Made by a program: the position numbers and the translations under genes. The notes under the pieces were generated by a model. That model ran no database searches and had not been told where the DNA came from. It saw nothing but the letters and a program-made list of their open reading frames with translations. 12,121 bases of DNA from Pyrinomonadaceae bacterium (lineage in GTDB: Bacteria; Acidobacteriota; Blastocatellia; Pyrinomonadales; Pyrinomonadaceae). The DNA lies in the NCBI GenBank assembly GCA_014379795.1, contig JACMLC010000038.1, positions 1-12,121 of the forward strand. The letters are read 5' to 3'. Positions 1-6,551 of the stretch are shown piece after piece. The first letter of the stretch is position 1. The number at the start of each line of letters is the position of its first letter.

Positions 1-586
1 ACTCCGGCAGCAAGACGAACCCTGCGGCGAGCGTCCCCAAAATCGCGCCCACCAGATTGCATGTGTAAAGCCGCGCGATAGAGTTTGCTTTAGACGAAGG
101 CGCACGCAGGATGGCTGCGGACAGCACCGGCAGCGTCGCTCCCATCAAGGCGGTCGGGACGAGCAAGACCGCGCACGACAGCGCGAACCGCCAGACATTG
201 AAAGCATAATAACCCGGCTCGAACTGTTTCCAGATCAGCACGTAAAGACCGTCAACCAGCCGGAAAAGCTGCGGCACCAGCAACGCATACAGCGCGATGC
301 AGATTTCCATCAGCCCGTAAGCTTGAAGCGGCCTTTTGATCTTCGACGCGAATCTTCCGGCCAAAGCGCTGCCGAGCGCGAGGCCCCCCATAAACGCCGC
401 CAGCACCGCGCTGATGGCAAACGTCGTCGCGCCGAAGACAAGCCCCAGCATCCGCGCCCACAGGACTTCGTAAATCAAGCCGGTCGCGCCCGACAGCACA
501 AAGCAGACCGCGATTAACCACAGGCTCGCGCGTGTATAAGCGTAGAGGCGAGCCTGACTGCCCGCCTCTTTGAAGGTAGTTGCCAT
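1..586 (-). CDS. Fused MFS/spermidine-synthase-like membrane protein, N-terminal part (cut by window edge)
   Basis: The open frame starts at the ATG at 586 and runs off the window at position 1, so 195 residues are visible. It is hydrophobic, with about five membrane segments, near residues 21-41, 48-72, 88-108, 130-152 and 165-192. The stretch around residues 31-77 (SGATGLIYEVLWARMLG, then GGLALGSALAGR) is the typical opening of the membrane domain found N-terminal to spermidine-synthase-like methyltransferase folds in soil bacteria. Proteins of this family usually carry a Rossmann aminopropyltransferase-like domain at the C-terminus; that part lies outside the window, so catalysis cannot be judged. 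The gene follows the YfiT-like gene by 73 nt on the same strand and has a possible promoter of its own directly upstream. No Shine-Dalgarno sequence is visible. The family call is from recognised sequence; the biochemical role is unknown. Confidence 0.8.
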   Translation of the reverse strand, partial: MATTFKEAGSQARLYAYTRASLWLIAVCFVLSGATGLIYEVLWARMLGLVFGATTFAISAVLAAFMGGLALGSALAGRFASKIKRPLQAYGLMEICIALYALLVPQLFRLVDGLYVLIWKQFEPGYYAFNVWRFALSCAVLLVPTALMGATLPVLSAAILRAPSSKANSIARLYTCNLVGAILGTLAAGFVLLPE

Positions 587-595
587 GAAGCGATT

Positions 596-624
596 ATTTT
601 ATAGCAGAGCCACAGAGTGAACAA
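596..624 (-). promoter_or_regulatory. Possible promoter of the spermidine-synthase-like gene, near-leaderless
   Basis: Read on the minus strand, TTGTTC (619-624) is followed after 17 nt by TAAAAT (596-601), a fair match to sigma-70 -35 and -10 boxes. Transcription would begin only two or three bases before the ATG at 586, which fits the lack of a Shine-Dalgarno sequence. This is motif matching by eye only. Confidence 0.35.
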
Positions 625-659
625 AAATTGAAGCGCGAACTTTTTTACTCAAGCGTTTC

Positions 660-1190
660 TTAATTCCAACCCATCCGCTCGCGCAAGCTTGTGATGTGCG
701 CGACGTGATGTCTGCCGTGCCACGCGTACAGGGCGACGTTCATGTTCAGCGAGACCGCTCCGCGTTCTGGATGATGAAACACGCGTTTGAAATCTTCGGG
801 CGAAAGCGAATTCAGCAAAACAATCCAACGCGCGTGCAGGGATTCGAGCAGCGTCAAAGAAACCTCAATCGGCGTCGCAACGGAATCTGCCATCTCAGCC
901 CAGACTGCTTCGTCGTAAGGCTTGATGGTCGGCTCGTCTTCCGTCAGCGCGAATTTGACACGAATGTAATTGTTAAGATGGCTATCCGGTACATGATGCA
1001 CCACCTGCCTGACAGTCCACCCGTCCGGGCGATACGGCGTATCAAGCTGCTCGTCCGATAGCCCCTCGACGGCCTCTCGCAAACGCGCGGGGGTTTCCGC
1101 TATCTCCTGTATAAATTGCTGCCGCTGCTCGTCGGTCAGGTTATCGTCATCCAACTGAAACTCTCCAACGGGGAAACGCAGGTCAGTCAT
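660..1190 (-). CDS. YfiT/DinB-superfamily protein, putative bacillithiol S-transferase or metal-dependent hydrolase
   Basis: A 176-residue protein of the DinB_2/YfiT group, four-helix-bundle proteins that bind a divalent metal through histidines. Recognised pieces are GWTVRQVVHH (residues 57-66), the following DSHLNNYIRVKFALTEDEP, and YAWHGRHHVAHI (155-166). H65/H66, H161 or H162, and H165 are the likely metal ligands. Bacillus YfiT and relatives are linked to bacillithiol transfer onto electrophiles, so a detoxification role is plausible but inferred. Length is normal for the family. The start at 1190 is chosen because AGGAG (1196-1200) sits 5 nt before it; a possible ATG five codons upstream has no such signal and would overlap the preceding gene. 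The upstream antitoxin-like gene ends at 1192, giving TAACATG at the junction, so the two are probably translationally coupled. Confidence 0.85.
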   Translation of the reverse strand: MTDLRFPVGEFQLDDDNLTDEQRQQFIQEIAETPARLREAVEGLSDEQLDTPYRPDGWTVRQVVHHVPDSHLNNYIRVKFALTEDEPTIKPYDEAVWAEMADSVATPIEVSLTLLESLHARWIVLLNSLSPEDFKRVFHHPERGAVSLNMNVALYAWHGRHHVAHITSLRERMGWN

Positions 1191-1191
1191 G

Positions 1192-1389
1192 TTAGCTCCT
1201 TTCAAACACCTCGCTGCGAGAGACGGATTCGCTGCTTAACCCTTGCTCAATAGCACATGAAAGCGCCACATCCTCTATAGCTTCCTTCACAATATCCTGC
1301 ACCAAATCACGACGCTCTTCGAGAACTTCAACCAAAGCTGCTTTCAATAAATCCTTCAATTTTTCTTCGTCAAATGTCGCGGTTGCCAT
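1192..1389 (-). CDS. Small antitoxin-like protein without a visible toxin partner
   Basis: A 65-residue acidic, strongly helical protein: a first amphipathic segment EKLKDLLKAALVEVLEE (residues 9-25), then VKEAIEDVALSCAIEQG (34-50) and a short polar tail. Its pattern resembles small helical proteins common in cyanobacteria and some other bacteria that sit next to RelE/ParE-type toxin genes and are annotated as antitoxins. That resemblance is from memory of the pattern, not from a search. The start at 1389 is well supported by AAGAGGAA (1396-1403). It lies 43 nt after the DUF58 stop and its own TAA stop lies 1 nt before the YfiT-like ATG. No toxin-sized frame is found next to it, so it is either an orphan antitoxin, a relic of a toxin-antitoxin pair, or a small regulator unrelated to toxins. 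Confidence 0.65.
   Translation of the reverse strand: MATATFDEEKLKDLLKAALVEVLEERRDLVQDIVKEAIEDVALSCAIEQGLSSESVSRSEVFERS
1196..1200 (-). promoter_or_regulatory. Shine-Dalgarno site deciding the YfiT-like start
   Basis: AGGAG on the minus strand lies 5 nt before the ATG at 1190 and inside the last codons of the upstream gene. It supports the 176-residue form over a five-codon longer one. Confidence 0.75.
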
Positions 1390-1432
1390 AGCCTGTTCCT
1401 CTTCTTTATCAAAGCCGAAAATTTTTCTGGAT

Positions 1433-2788
1433 TTATAAATATATCACATGGGACGCGCGCCAGACGTGTGCGGGAATCGAGCCGGGTGCGGCGGTCGTCA
1501 GGATAATCGCATAGTTCGCATCGGCGGTCAGGTGTATGTCCATGTCGTCCCAGCTAAACGCCTCGCGCGGCGCATCTCCGTTGGCTTGCTGCTCGCGCGG
1601 CATGACAAGCGCCAGGCGGCGCAGGCAGTCGTAGAGATGATTTTGCCCGACGGCGTAACGGCCTCCCTCCTGCCCGAGCACGAGCCGCACCTCTGCGCGC
1701 TCTTCTATGAAATGAGCGACGAGCGAGGCGGCGAGCGTGACGCCTTCCTCAAAGCGTTCCGCGAATTGTTTCTGCTCTGCATCTTTATCTACGGCTGCCA
1801 CGCTCGACACGCGCGTGTCGAGCGCGATGGTCACGCGCCGCTCGTCCTCTGCCGTAAATTCGCGGACGATCAGTCGTTGCCCGCGCGCCGTCGCTTTCCA
1901 GTCAATGTGCCGCAAGTCATCCTGCGGGTGATAGTCGCGCAGGGCGAGCAGGTCGTGTCCCGCGCCGCGCCGCACAGAGGCATGGCGTCCGGCGTTCATA
2001 GGCAGCAGGTGCAGCTCATCCCCGACCGGCTCAGGCTTTGGGAAAACGATCAGGTCAACATCGCGCGCACGCAGGCGGCGACGACGGCGAAAGAAGCCAA
2101 AGGGAAAGCGCGTCGAAAGCTCAAAGCCTGTGACGAGGATATGACCGCGTTTTTCAAAAAGCTGCTCGACGCGCTGCTCTGCGGAAGCGCGGTGCGGCAC
2201 GTAAATGAAATAGGCGAGCGAGCGTTTATTAAAACGCAGGCGACGAATCGGCCTTCGCTTTTTTTCTTTCTCAGCCTCTTCTCCGGCAGGGCCGCGCGCT
2301 TCGATCAGAATGGAAAAAGATGGCAGGAAGCGTTTGGTGTTGCGCAAGGTCACAATCACAGGCGCAGGCTCGCCCGCGAAGATGTGATCCGGAAAGCGCG
2401 CCGAGACCACCAGCTCGCGTAAGCCTGAGCCAGCCGCCACCAGCGCGACAAAGAGAGTCGAAGTGAGTAGCGAGAAAACCAGAAACAGCAGGTTGTTATT
2501 TGTGTTCCACGCCGCGAAAGCGACGATGCCGAGGATGCCTAGAAAGATTAATCCTCCCGGCGTAAGCTGAACCGGAAAGTCGAGTTGTTTGACTTCGGCT
2601 CCGGCTGAGCGCGCGAGCGGCGGCACGACCAGAATCAAAATCAAGCCCACGATGACCAGCGAAGCGATGGCGGAGACGCTTGCCAGTTGCGGCTCGCCAA
2701 AGCGATGCGCCAGCACAGTGATGGCCGTCGTCCCCAAGCCGGTCAACACCAGCAGCGTTCCCAAAATTGCGTTGCGCCACTTATGCAT
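1433..2788 (-). CDS. DUF58 domain membrane protein, partner of MoxR
   Basis: A 451-residue protein with hydrophobic segments near residues 8-27, 38-58, 78-93 and 97-118, then a large soluble part. The DUF58 signature is clear at about residues 284-303 (RDYHPQDDLRHIDWKATARG), followed by REFTAEDE and VTIALDTR, the beta-strand that opens the vWA-like fold. A Lys/Arg-rich patch lies at 174-189 and again at 234-241. DUF58 proteins are nearly always encoded beside MoxR ATPases and are thought to act with them in assembling or activating envelope or metalloprotein complexes; the exact client is unknown. Here moxR lies directly upstream, separated by an 82-nt gap filled by a heptamer repeat hairpin. 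No clear Shine-Dalgarno sequence precedes the ATG. The vWA and transglutaminase genes often found in such clusters are absent. Confidence 0.9.
   Translation of the reverse strand: MHKWRNAILGTLLVLTGLGTTAITVLAHRFGEPQLASVSAIASLVIVGLILILVVPPLARSAGAEVKQLDFPVQLTPGGLIFLGILGIVAFAAWNTNNNLLFLVFSLLTSTLFVALVAAGSGLRELVVSARFPDHIFAGEPAPVIVTLRNTKRFLPSFSILIEARGPAGEEAEKEKKRRPIRRLRFNKRSLAYFIYVPHRASAEQRVEQLFEKRGHILVTGFELSTRFPFGFFRRRRRLRARDVDLIVFPKPEPVGDELHLLPMNAGRHASVRRGAGHDLLALRDYHPQDDLRHIDWKATARGQRLIVREFTAEDERRVTIALDTRVSSVAAVDKDAEQKQFAERFEEGVTLAASLVAHFIEERAEVRLVLGQEGGRYAVGQNHLYDCLRRLALVMPREQQANGDAPREAFSWDDMDIHLTADANYAIILTTAAPGSIPAHVWRASHVIYL
1801..1824. repeat. 24-bp perfect palindrome inside the DUF58 gene
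   Basis: CGCTCGACACGC is followed directly by its exact reverse complement with no loop. It falls in the codons for ALDTRVSS of the DUF58 protein, so it may simply be a by-product of GC-rich codon choice. It could also be a protein-binding site or a DNA structural signal. Confidence 0.8.
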
Positions 2789-2792
2789 AGAT

Positions 2793-2868
2793 GTCAGGAG
2801 TCAGGAGTCAGGAGTCTCGGAGTCGTTAAGCGTTTTGACTCTCGACTCCGGACTCCGAAACTCCGGAC
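2793..2868. repeat. Heptamer tandem repeat hairpin A (GTCAGGA type) between moxR and DUF58
   Basis: Arm 1 (2793-2824) reads as three GTCAGGA units, then GTCTCGGA and GTC. Arm 2 (2837-2868), read as reverse complement, is GTCCGGA, GTTTCGGA, GTCCGGA, GTCGAGA, GTC. Both arms are 32 nt with 7-nt periodicity and one 8-nt unit each. They are imperfect inverted copies around a 12-nt loop. The array starts 2 nt after the moxR stop codon and ends 4 nt before the DUF58 ATG, so it fills the gap. TAGAT occurs at both outer edges (2788-2792 and 2872-2876). Confidence 0.85.
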
Positions 2869-2870
2869 TG

Positions 2871-3857
2871 TTAGATTGGGACGCTCACAGTCTTCATAAT
2901 CTCACGCAGGACGGCTTCGGCTTCCTCGCTGCGGCGCAGGGATGAGGAGAAGCGCGAGCTGACGACGACTCTGTGCGCAAAGACGGGAACCACCAGCCGT
3001 TTGATGTCATCCGGCACACAGTAAGCGCGCTCCTCTGTCAGTGCGAGAGCCTGCGCCGCGCGAAACAGGGAGAGCGTCCCGCGCGGGCTGACGCCCAAGT
3101 CCAGCATCTCCGTGTCGCGTGTCGCGGATACAATCCGCATCAGGTAATCTACCAGCGCATCGTCAACCGAAACTTCTGTGACAGAGCGTTGCAGCTCCCG
3201 TATGTGTTCGCCTGACATCACGGCGCGCAAGGCATCAAGCGGCTCTGCGCGCTCGCGGTCGCGCAGGATTCGTTTCTCGTCTTCGCTGTCGGGATAACCT
3301 ATCCGCAGCCGTAGCATGAAACGGTCAAGCTGTGATTCCGGCAATGGATATGTGCCGTGATGCTCAATCGGATTTTGCGTCGCGATGACGATAAAGGGCG
3401 AGGGCAAGGGATGCGTCATGCCTTCGACCGTGACATGGCCTTCGGCCATCGCTTCAAGGAGCGCGGACTGCGTTTTCGGAGTCGTCCGGTTAATCTCGTC
3501 TGCCAATACGACATTGGCGAAGATGGGGCCGGGTTTCCATTCAAACACCCCCTTGTGCTGATTAAAGACCGACAGCCCTATGACATCCGAAGGCAGCAGG
3601 TCTGAGGTGAACTGGATGCGCTGGAAATCGCAATCGAGCGCGCGCGCTAAGGCATGTGCGAGCGTGGTCTTGCCTATACCCGGCACATCTTCGACGAGCA
3701 GGTGGCCGCCCGCGATCAGCGTCACGATGGCGAGTCGCACAGCTTCCGGCTTGCCTTTGATGACCGTCTCAACCGCCGCCTGCAAGTCGTCTATGCGGGC
3801 GACCGCCTCGCGCGTCGTGCGCCCCGTTTCTCTATCTGCCGCCTGCAACCGTCTCAT
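2871..3857 (-). CDS. MoxR-family AAA+ ATPase
   Basis: A 328-residue protein with all AAA+ landmarks of the MoxR group: Walker A PGIGKTTLA (residues 59-67), the FTSDLLPSDVIG motif (83-94), FEWKPGPIFANVVLADEINR with Walker B (105-124), sensor 1 ATQNPIEHHGTYPLPESQLDRF (159-180), and the C-terminal lid with SPRGT. Length is typical. It should act as a cytoplasmic hexameric ATPase chaperone that remodels the partner encoded next door (DUF58). The ATG at 3857 is the first possible start after an in-frame stop; AAGGAA lies rather far upstream (about 15 nt), so initiation is probably weak. It is the first gene of the leftward block, with a TAGAAT -10-like box (3894-3899) but no convincing -35. Confidence 0.95.
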   Translation of the reverse strand: MRRLQAADRETGRTTREAVARIDDLQAAVETVIKGKPEAVRLAIVTLIAGGHLLVEDVPGIGKTTLAHALARALDCDFQRIQFTSDLLPSDVIGLSVFNQHKGVFEWKPGPIFANVVLADEINRTTPKTQSALLEAMAEGHVTVEGMTHPLPSPFIVIATQNPIEHHGTYPLPESQLDRFMLRLRIGYPDSEDEKRILRDRERAEPLDALRAVMSGEHIRELQRSVTEVSVDDALVDYLMRIVSATRDTEMLDLGVSPRGTLSLFRAAQALALTEERAYCVPDDIKRLVVPVFAHRVVVSSRFSSSLRRSEEAEAVLREIMKTVSVPI

Positions 3858-4140
3858 GCTCGGATTCTCTGCTTCCTTGAAAGACTCTGTCTCATTCTAC
3901 ATGTTTGAACGGGATGCCGCATCTCGAAAATACGCTGCCCTCCGGCGCGAAACGCTATCGTTCGGTTGAGCCAGCTTCTTTAGCTTTGCCGCCCCTAGCG
4001 CGGATGGCGCGACATGGCCTCCATGTAGTAGAATTTCAGATGCCGCACGAGAGCCGGATGCTGGCTGTCAGCTATGGAATAAAAGAGAATTTTGGAACCG
4101 GCATCAAATCGCTTCGTGTACTTATTTTTGAGGAACTGTT
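3858..4140. other. Divergent intergenic region between moxR and the pilin gene
   Basis: This 283-nt gap must hold the control signals for both divergent genes. Visible signals are a TAGAAT box on the minus strand (3894-3899) for moxR and GAGGAA (4130-4135) 5 nt before the pilin ATG. No convincing complete promoter, operator palindrome or RNA structure was found. A 76- to 79-codon plus-strand frame crosses it but has no recognisable product. Confidence 0.5.
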
Positions 4141-4629
4141 ATGAGAAAATTACTTCGACGACACAATTCACGCGACCAACGCGGCTTTTCATTGATCGAG
4201 CTGATGATCGTGATCGCCATCATAGGCATCCTGATCGGCGTCGGCGTTCCCGCATGGAGAATCATTATCCGTCGCGGCAACGAGACTTCGGCGATACAGG
4301 TATTGGAGTCCATACGGAAATCGCAGGCTGATTACTCGCTCGGGCATCGCGGCGAGTTCGGCACGTTTGACCAGCTTATCAAAGAGGGTAATCTTGATGA
4401 ACGATTCGCGGGCGAGAAGCCGGTGGTTAATGGCTATGTGTTCACCATCAAGGTGATTCCGAAATCCGCGAATCAACCTTCTTCTTTTACCGTCAACGCC
4501 GACCCGCAGGTGTCGGAAGGCATCAGCGCGACGGGCAAACGACACTTTTACATAGACCCGAACGTCAGCACCATCCGCGAGAATCTGGATCAACCGGCCA
4601 CCGCCGCCGATCCTCCACTGGCACAGTAA
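4141..4629 (+). CDS. Type IV pilin-like (prepilin) protein
   Basis: A 162-residue protein with a class III prepilin signal. A 15-residue positively charged leader ends in Gly15, the peptidase cuts before Phe16 (GFSLIELMIVIAIIGIL), and the +5 glutamate (E20) needed for subunit alignment is present. The hydrophobic N-terminal helix spans about residues 16-48, followed by a soluble head with no cysteines, so there is no disulfide-bounded D-loop. The head carries FTIKVIPKSANQPSSFTVNADP, like T2SS-G or minor-pilin-like folds. It is probably a pilus or pseudopilus subunit in the inner membrane and periplasm. The start is fixed by GAGGAA 5 nt upstream. It is a single gene, with no pilus assembly genes nearby in this window, and is followed by a hairpin at 4665-4707. 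Confidence 0.88.
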   Translation: MRKLLRRHNSRDQRGFSLIELMIVIAIIGILIGVGVPAWRIIIRRGNETSAIQVLESIRKSQADYSLGHRGEFGTFDQLIKEGNLDERFAGEKPVVNGYVFTIKVIPKSANQPSSFTVNADPQVSEGISATGKRHFYIDPNVSTIRENLDQPATAADPPLAQ

Positions 4630-4664
4630 AGCTGTCTTCAGGTTTTGAGATTATTGTCTGATTG

Positions 4665-4707
4665 CAAAGGCGCGCCGCTCCTGCTTGACCCTCAACGCGC
4701 GCCTTTG
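4665..4707 (+). terminator. Hairpin after the pilin gene, likely terminator
   Basis: CAAAGGCGCGC (4665-4675) and GCGCGCCTTTG (4697-4707) form an 11-bp perfect stem with a 21-nt loop, 35 nt after the pilin stop. The following TTA is a poor U-tract, so it may be a weak terminator. A possible tRNA promoter -35 box lies in the loop. Confidence 0.55.
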
Positions 4708-4714
4708 TTAGCAT
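4685..4714 (+). promoter_or_regulatory. Possible tRNA-Val promoter
   Basis: TTGACC (4685-4690) and TAGCAT (4709-4714) are spaced by 18 nt, 24 nt upstream of the mature tRNA 5' end. This would give a leader of about 18 nt. The -35 box lies in the loop of the preceding hairpin. Assigned by eye. Confidence 0.4.
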
Positions 4715-4738
4715 CTCGCGTCCTTAAAAGTTTGACAT

Positions 4739-4814
4739 GCCCGCTTAGCTCAGTTGGTAGAGCGCACGCTTCACACGCGTGAAGTCAGAAGTTCGAGTCT
4801 TCTAGCGGGCACCA
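4739..4814 (+). tRNA. tRNA-Val (anticodon CAC), CCA encoded
   Basis: A full cloverleaf can be drawn. The acceptor stem GCCCGCT pairs with AGCGGGC (4804-4810). The D arm is GCTC/GAGC, and the anticodon stem is CACGC/GCGTG with loop TTCACAC (anticodon CAC at 4772-4774, reading GTG valine codons). The variable region is 5 nt, and the T arm is AGAAG/CTTCT with loop TTCGAGT. The discriminator base is A and CCA (4812-4814) is encoded. All stems pair without mismatch, so it should be functional. A terminator-like hairpin follows. Confidence 0.97.
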
Positions 4815-4827
4815 ACATTCAAGCATC

Positions 4828-4862
4828 AATGGCCGCCTTTCAATGGCGGCCATTATGTTTAT
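4828..4862 (+). terminator. Terminator-like hairpin after tRNA-Val
   Basis: AATGGCCGCC (4828-4837) pairs perfectly with GGCGGCCATT (4845-4854) around a 7-nt loop, 14 nt after the tRNA, followed by ATGTTTATT. It is a strong GC-rich stem with a moderate U-rich tail. Confidence 0.75.
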
Positions 4863-4882
4863 TAGCATGCTTCTCATTTTCA

Positions 4883-4911
4883 TTGACACCAACGACCAAC
4901 AAGCGTAGCTT
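4883..4911 (+). promoter_or_regulatory. Possible promoter of the CHRD/FG-GAP gene
   Basis: A consensus -35 box TTGACA (4883-4888) is followed after 17 nt by TAGCTT (4906-4911), a poor -10 match. This would leave a 5' leader of about 170 nt before the ATG at 5087, in which I see no clear riboswitch or leader peptide. AT-richer boxes at 4975-4990 are alternatives. Confidence 0.3.
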
Positions 4912-5072
4912 ACGCACACAATCGGTCAAATGGCGGGACTCGTCTTTGTAGAGAGAGACAGGGCTCGCCTTCCCTAGCATATCCTATCTAACGATCAAGG
5001 GTGGTGTTTGTCCAAGCTACCGCCGAATTCCCTTCGCCTGCTGTAACTTGGAACCGCAACACCCGCCCACAC

Positions 5073-5078
5073 GAGGAG
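5073..5078 (+). promoter_or_regulatory. Shine-Dalgarno site deciding the CHRD protein start
   Basis: GAGGAG lies 8 nt before the ATG at 5087, which opens a textbook signal peptide. It rules out the in-frame TTG at 5048 as the start. Confidence 0.85.
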
Positions 5079-5086
5079 CATCAAAA

Positions 5087-6370
5087 ATGAAGAAGCTTTT
5101 CACATTGCTCGCAGCCCTTGCGATTCTCCCATTACTCTCGTTCACAATAAATGCCCAGCAAGTTTTCGTGGCTAACCTGAGCCCCGCACAGGAGGTGCCG
5201 TCCACGCCTACCACAGGCAAAGGCGTTTGCACCGTCACGCTCAATGCCGCCGAGACGAGCATCAATGTCACTCTCAGCTACTCCGGCCTGTCGAGCGCAG
5301 CCAACGGAGGCCACATACACGGCGCAGCTCCGGTCGGCGCGAACGCCGGTATCCAGATTGGTTTCGCGGGCATAGGTGGGACTTCCGCCAACATCACAAT
5401 TACTAACCAACCCATCACACCCGCGCAGGTTCAGATGCTGCGCTCAGGTCTGCTGTACGTCAACATTCACACAGGGAATTTCTCCGGCGGCGAGATTCGC
5501 GGCCAGCTCAAGATTGCAGATCTGTTTGGCGACTTTGACGGCGATGGCAGGTTCGACATAGCCGTCTACAGGGATAGCAACAACACGTTCTACATTCAAA
5601 ACAGCCTCACTGGCTCCCTGACGGTTCACCGATGGGGACAAAGCGCCGATTCCACGGATAATACGGTAGATTTTGATGGTGATGGCCGAAGTGACTATTT
5701 AGTCATCCGCGATGTCGGCGGCGCTCTCGTGTGGTACATCCTGCAAAGCTTCGATAACACTTTCAGGGCCGTGCAATGGGGTTCAGCTGATGGCAATCGG
5801 ACTAACGCCTCGGACTACGATGGCGACGGCAAAGCGGACGTTGCGGTCTGGAACTCGAACAATGGCACGTTCTACGTCCTGCGAAGTTCCGATGGTGGTG
5901 TGACCGCACAGCAGTGGGGGGCGAGTACGGATGAGGTCATTGAGGGAGATTTCGATAAAGACGGCAAGGCCGATTTCGTGGCGGTGCGCAATGTTGGCGG
6001 CAGTCTCATCTGGTATATCCTGCAAAGCTCCAACGGCGCATTCGTTGCCGTGCAATGGGGTATCGCTGGCGATGAGACTATGTCCGGAACCAGAGCGGAC
6101 TTCGACGGGGATGGCAGAGTTGATATTGCCGTCTGGCGACCGAGCAATGGTACATTCTACGTCCGACAAAGCTCGAACGGCACGCTACTGGCAAGGCAGT
6201 TTGGGCTAAACGGCGACCTTACCGGAGGAGTTGACACTGATGGAGATGGAAAAGCCGACTTCATCGCTATCAGAGATGTCTCCGGCAATCTCATCTGGTA
6301 CATTCTGCAAAGCTCCAACGGCGCTTTGAGAGTTGTGCAGTGGGGCATAACCAACGATGCGCCTGTCTAG
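5087..6370 (+). CDS. Secreted CHRD domain plus FG-GAP/VCBS-type repeat protein
   Basis: A 427-residue exported protein. Residues 1-23 are a Sec signal peptide (MKKLFTLLAALAILPLL, cleavage after INA). Residues 26-143 are a CHRD domain, as in chordin and many bacterial surface proteins, with GGHIHGAAPVGANAGI and YVNIHTGNFSGGEIRGQL motifs. Residues 149-427 hold six modules, each opening with a calcium-loop-like DxDGDGxxD sequence at about 149, 195, 243, 288, 338 and 383. These modules likely form a beta-propeller of the FG-GAP/VCBS kind. Module types alternate: odd ones contain IAVW/NGTFYV, even ones contain IRDV/LIWYILQS. The last module ends at QWGITNDAPV without the next DxDGDG. No anchor or sorting signal is seen. 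It is probably an envelope or extracellular binding or adhesion protein; the ligand is unknown. Confidence 0.88.
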   Translation: MKKLFTLLAALAILPLLSFTINAQQVFVANLSPAQEVPSTPTTGKGVCTVTLNAAETSINVTLSYSGLSSAANGGHIHGAAPVGANAGIQIGFAGIGGTSANITITNQPITPAQVQMLRSGLLYVNIHTGNFSGGEIRGQLKIADLFGDFDGDGRFDIAVYRDSNNTFYIQNSLTGSLTVHRWGQSADSTDNTVDFDGDGRSDYLVIRDVGGALVWYILQSFDNTFRAVQWGSADGNRTNASDYDGDGKADVAVWNSNNGTFYVLRSSDGGVTAQQWGASTDEVIEGDFDKDGKADFVAVRNVGGSLIWYILQSSNGAFVAVQWGIAGDETMSGTRADFDGDGRVDIAVWRPSNGTFYVRQSSNGTLLARQFGLNGDLTGGVDTDGDGKADFIAIRDVSGNLIWYILQSSNGALRVVQWGITNDAPV

Positions 6371-6395
6371 GCTCAGGATGTTAAGGATTAAAACA

Positions 6396-6435
6396 GAAGG
6401 CCGGAAATCAAAATAGTAATTGATTTCCGGCCTTC
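6396..6435. terminator. 15-bp perfect hairpin after the CHRD gene, likely bidirectional terminator
   Basis: GAAGGCCGGAAATCA (6396-6410) and its exact complement (6421-6435) enclose a 10-nt loop, 25 nt after the stop of the plus-strand gene. The plus-side tail is CGCTTTGATT. On the minus side it is followed by TGTTTTAAT, a better U-tract. It sits between two convergent genes. Confidence 0.8.
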
Positions 6436-6456
6436 CGCTTTGATTAAGTTAAAAGA

Positions 6457-6492
6457 CCCCGCGTCGTGTTCTGTTGAACAGGAAACGCGGGG
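6457..6492 (-). terminator. Terminator of the small exported protein gene
   Basis: CCCCGCGT (6457-6464) and ACGCGGGG (6485-6492) form the outer stem, with an inner TGTTC/GAACA stem. On the minus strand it is followed by TCTTTTAA, a fair U-tract. It lies 59 nt after the stop of the minus-strand gene at 6552. Confidence 0.7.
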
Positions 6493-6551
6493 AGTTCATT
6501 AATACAATCAGCTTCAAAAGATTCTGACTGCTCTGCTCTTCAGCCTCCGTC

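Noticed and set aside
1448..2422. 324-codon plus-strand open frame
   Set aside because: It lies fully antisense to the DUF58 gene, shows no recognisable domain and has composition typical of the reverse complement of a GC-rich gene.
2793..2868. CRISPR array
   Set aside because: Units are 7 nt with no unique spacers. The same holds for the arrays at 6964, 9374 and 10451, and no cas gene is present.
3905..4144. 79-codon plus-strand frame whose stop overlaps the pilin ATG as ATGA
   Set aside because: It starts with TTG or an unsupported ATG, has no ribosome site and no recognisable product, and the GAGGAA clearly serves the pilin gene. The overlap is probably chance.
4739..4814. tRNA as an attachment site of an integrated element
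   Set aside because: No duplicated tRNA 3' end, integrase or compositional break was seen downstream in the window.
5048..5086. Upstream TTG start for the CHRD protein
   Set aside because: It would put 13 non-hydrophobic residues before a perfect signal peptide. GAGGAG points to the ATG at 5087.
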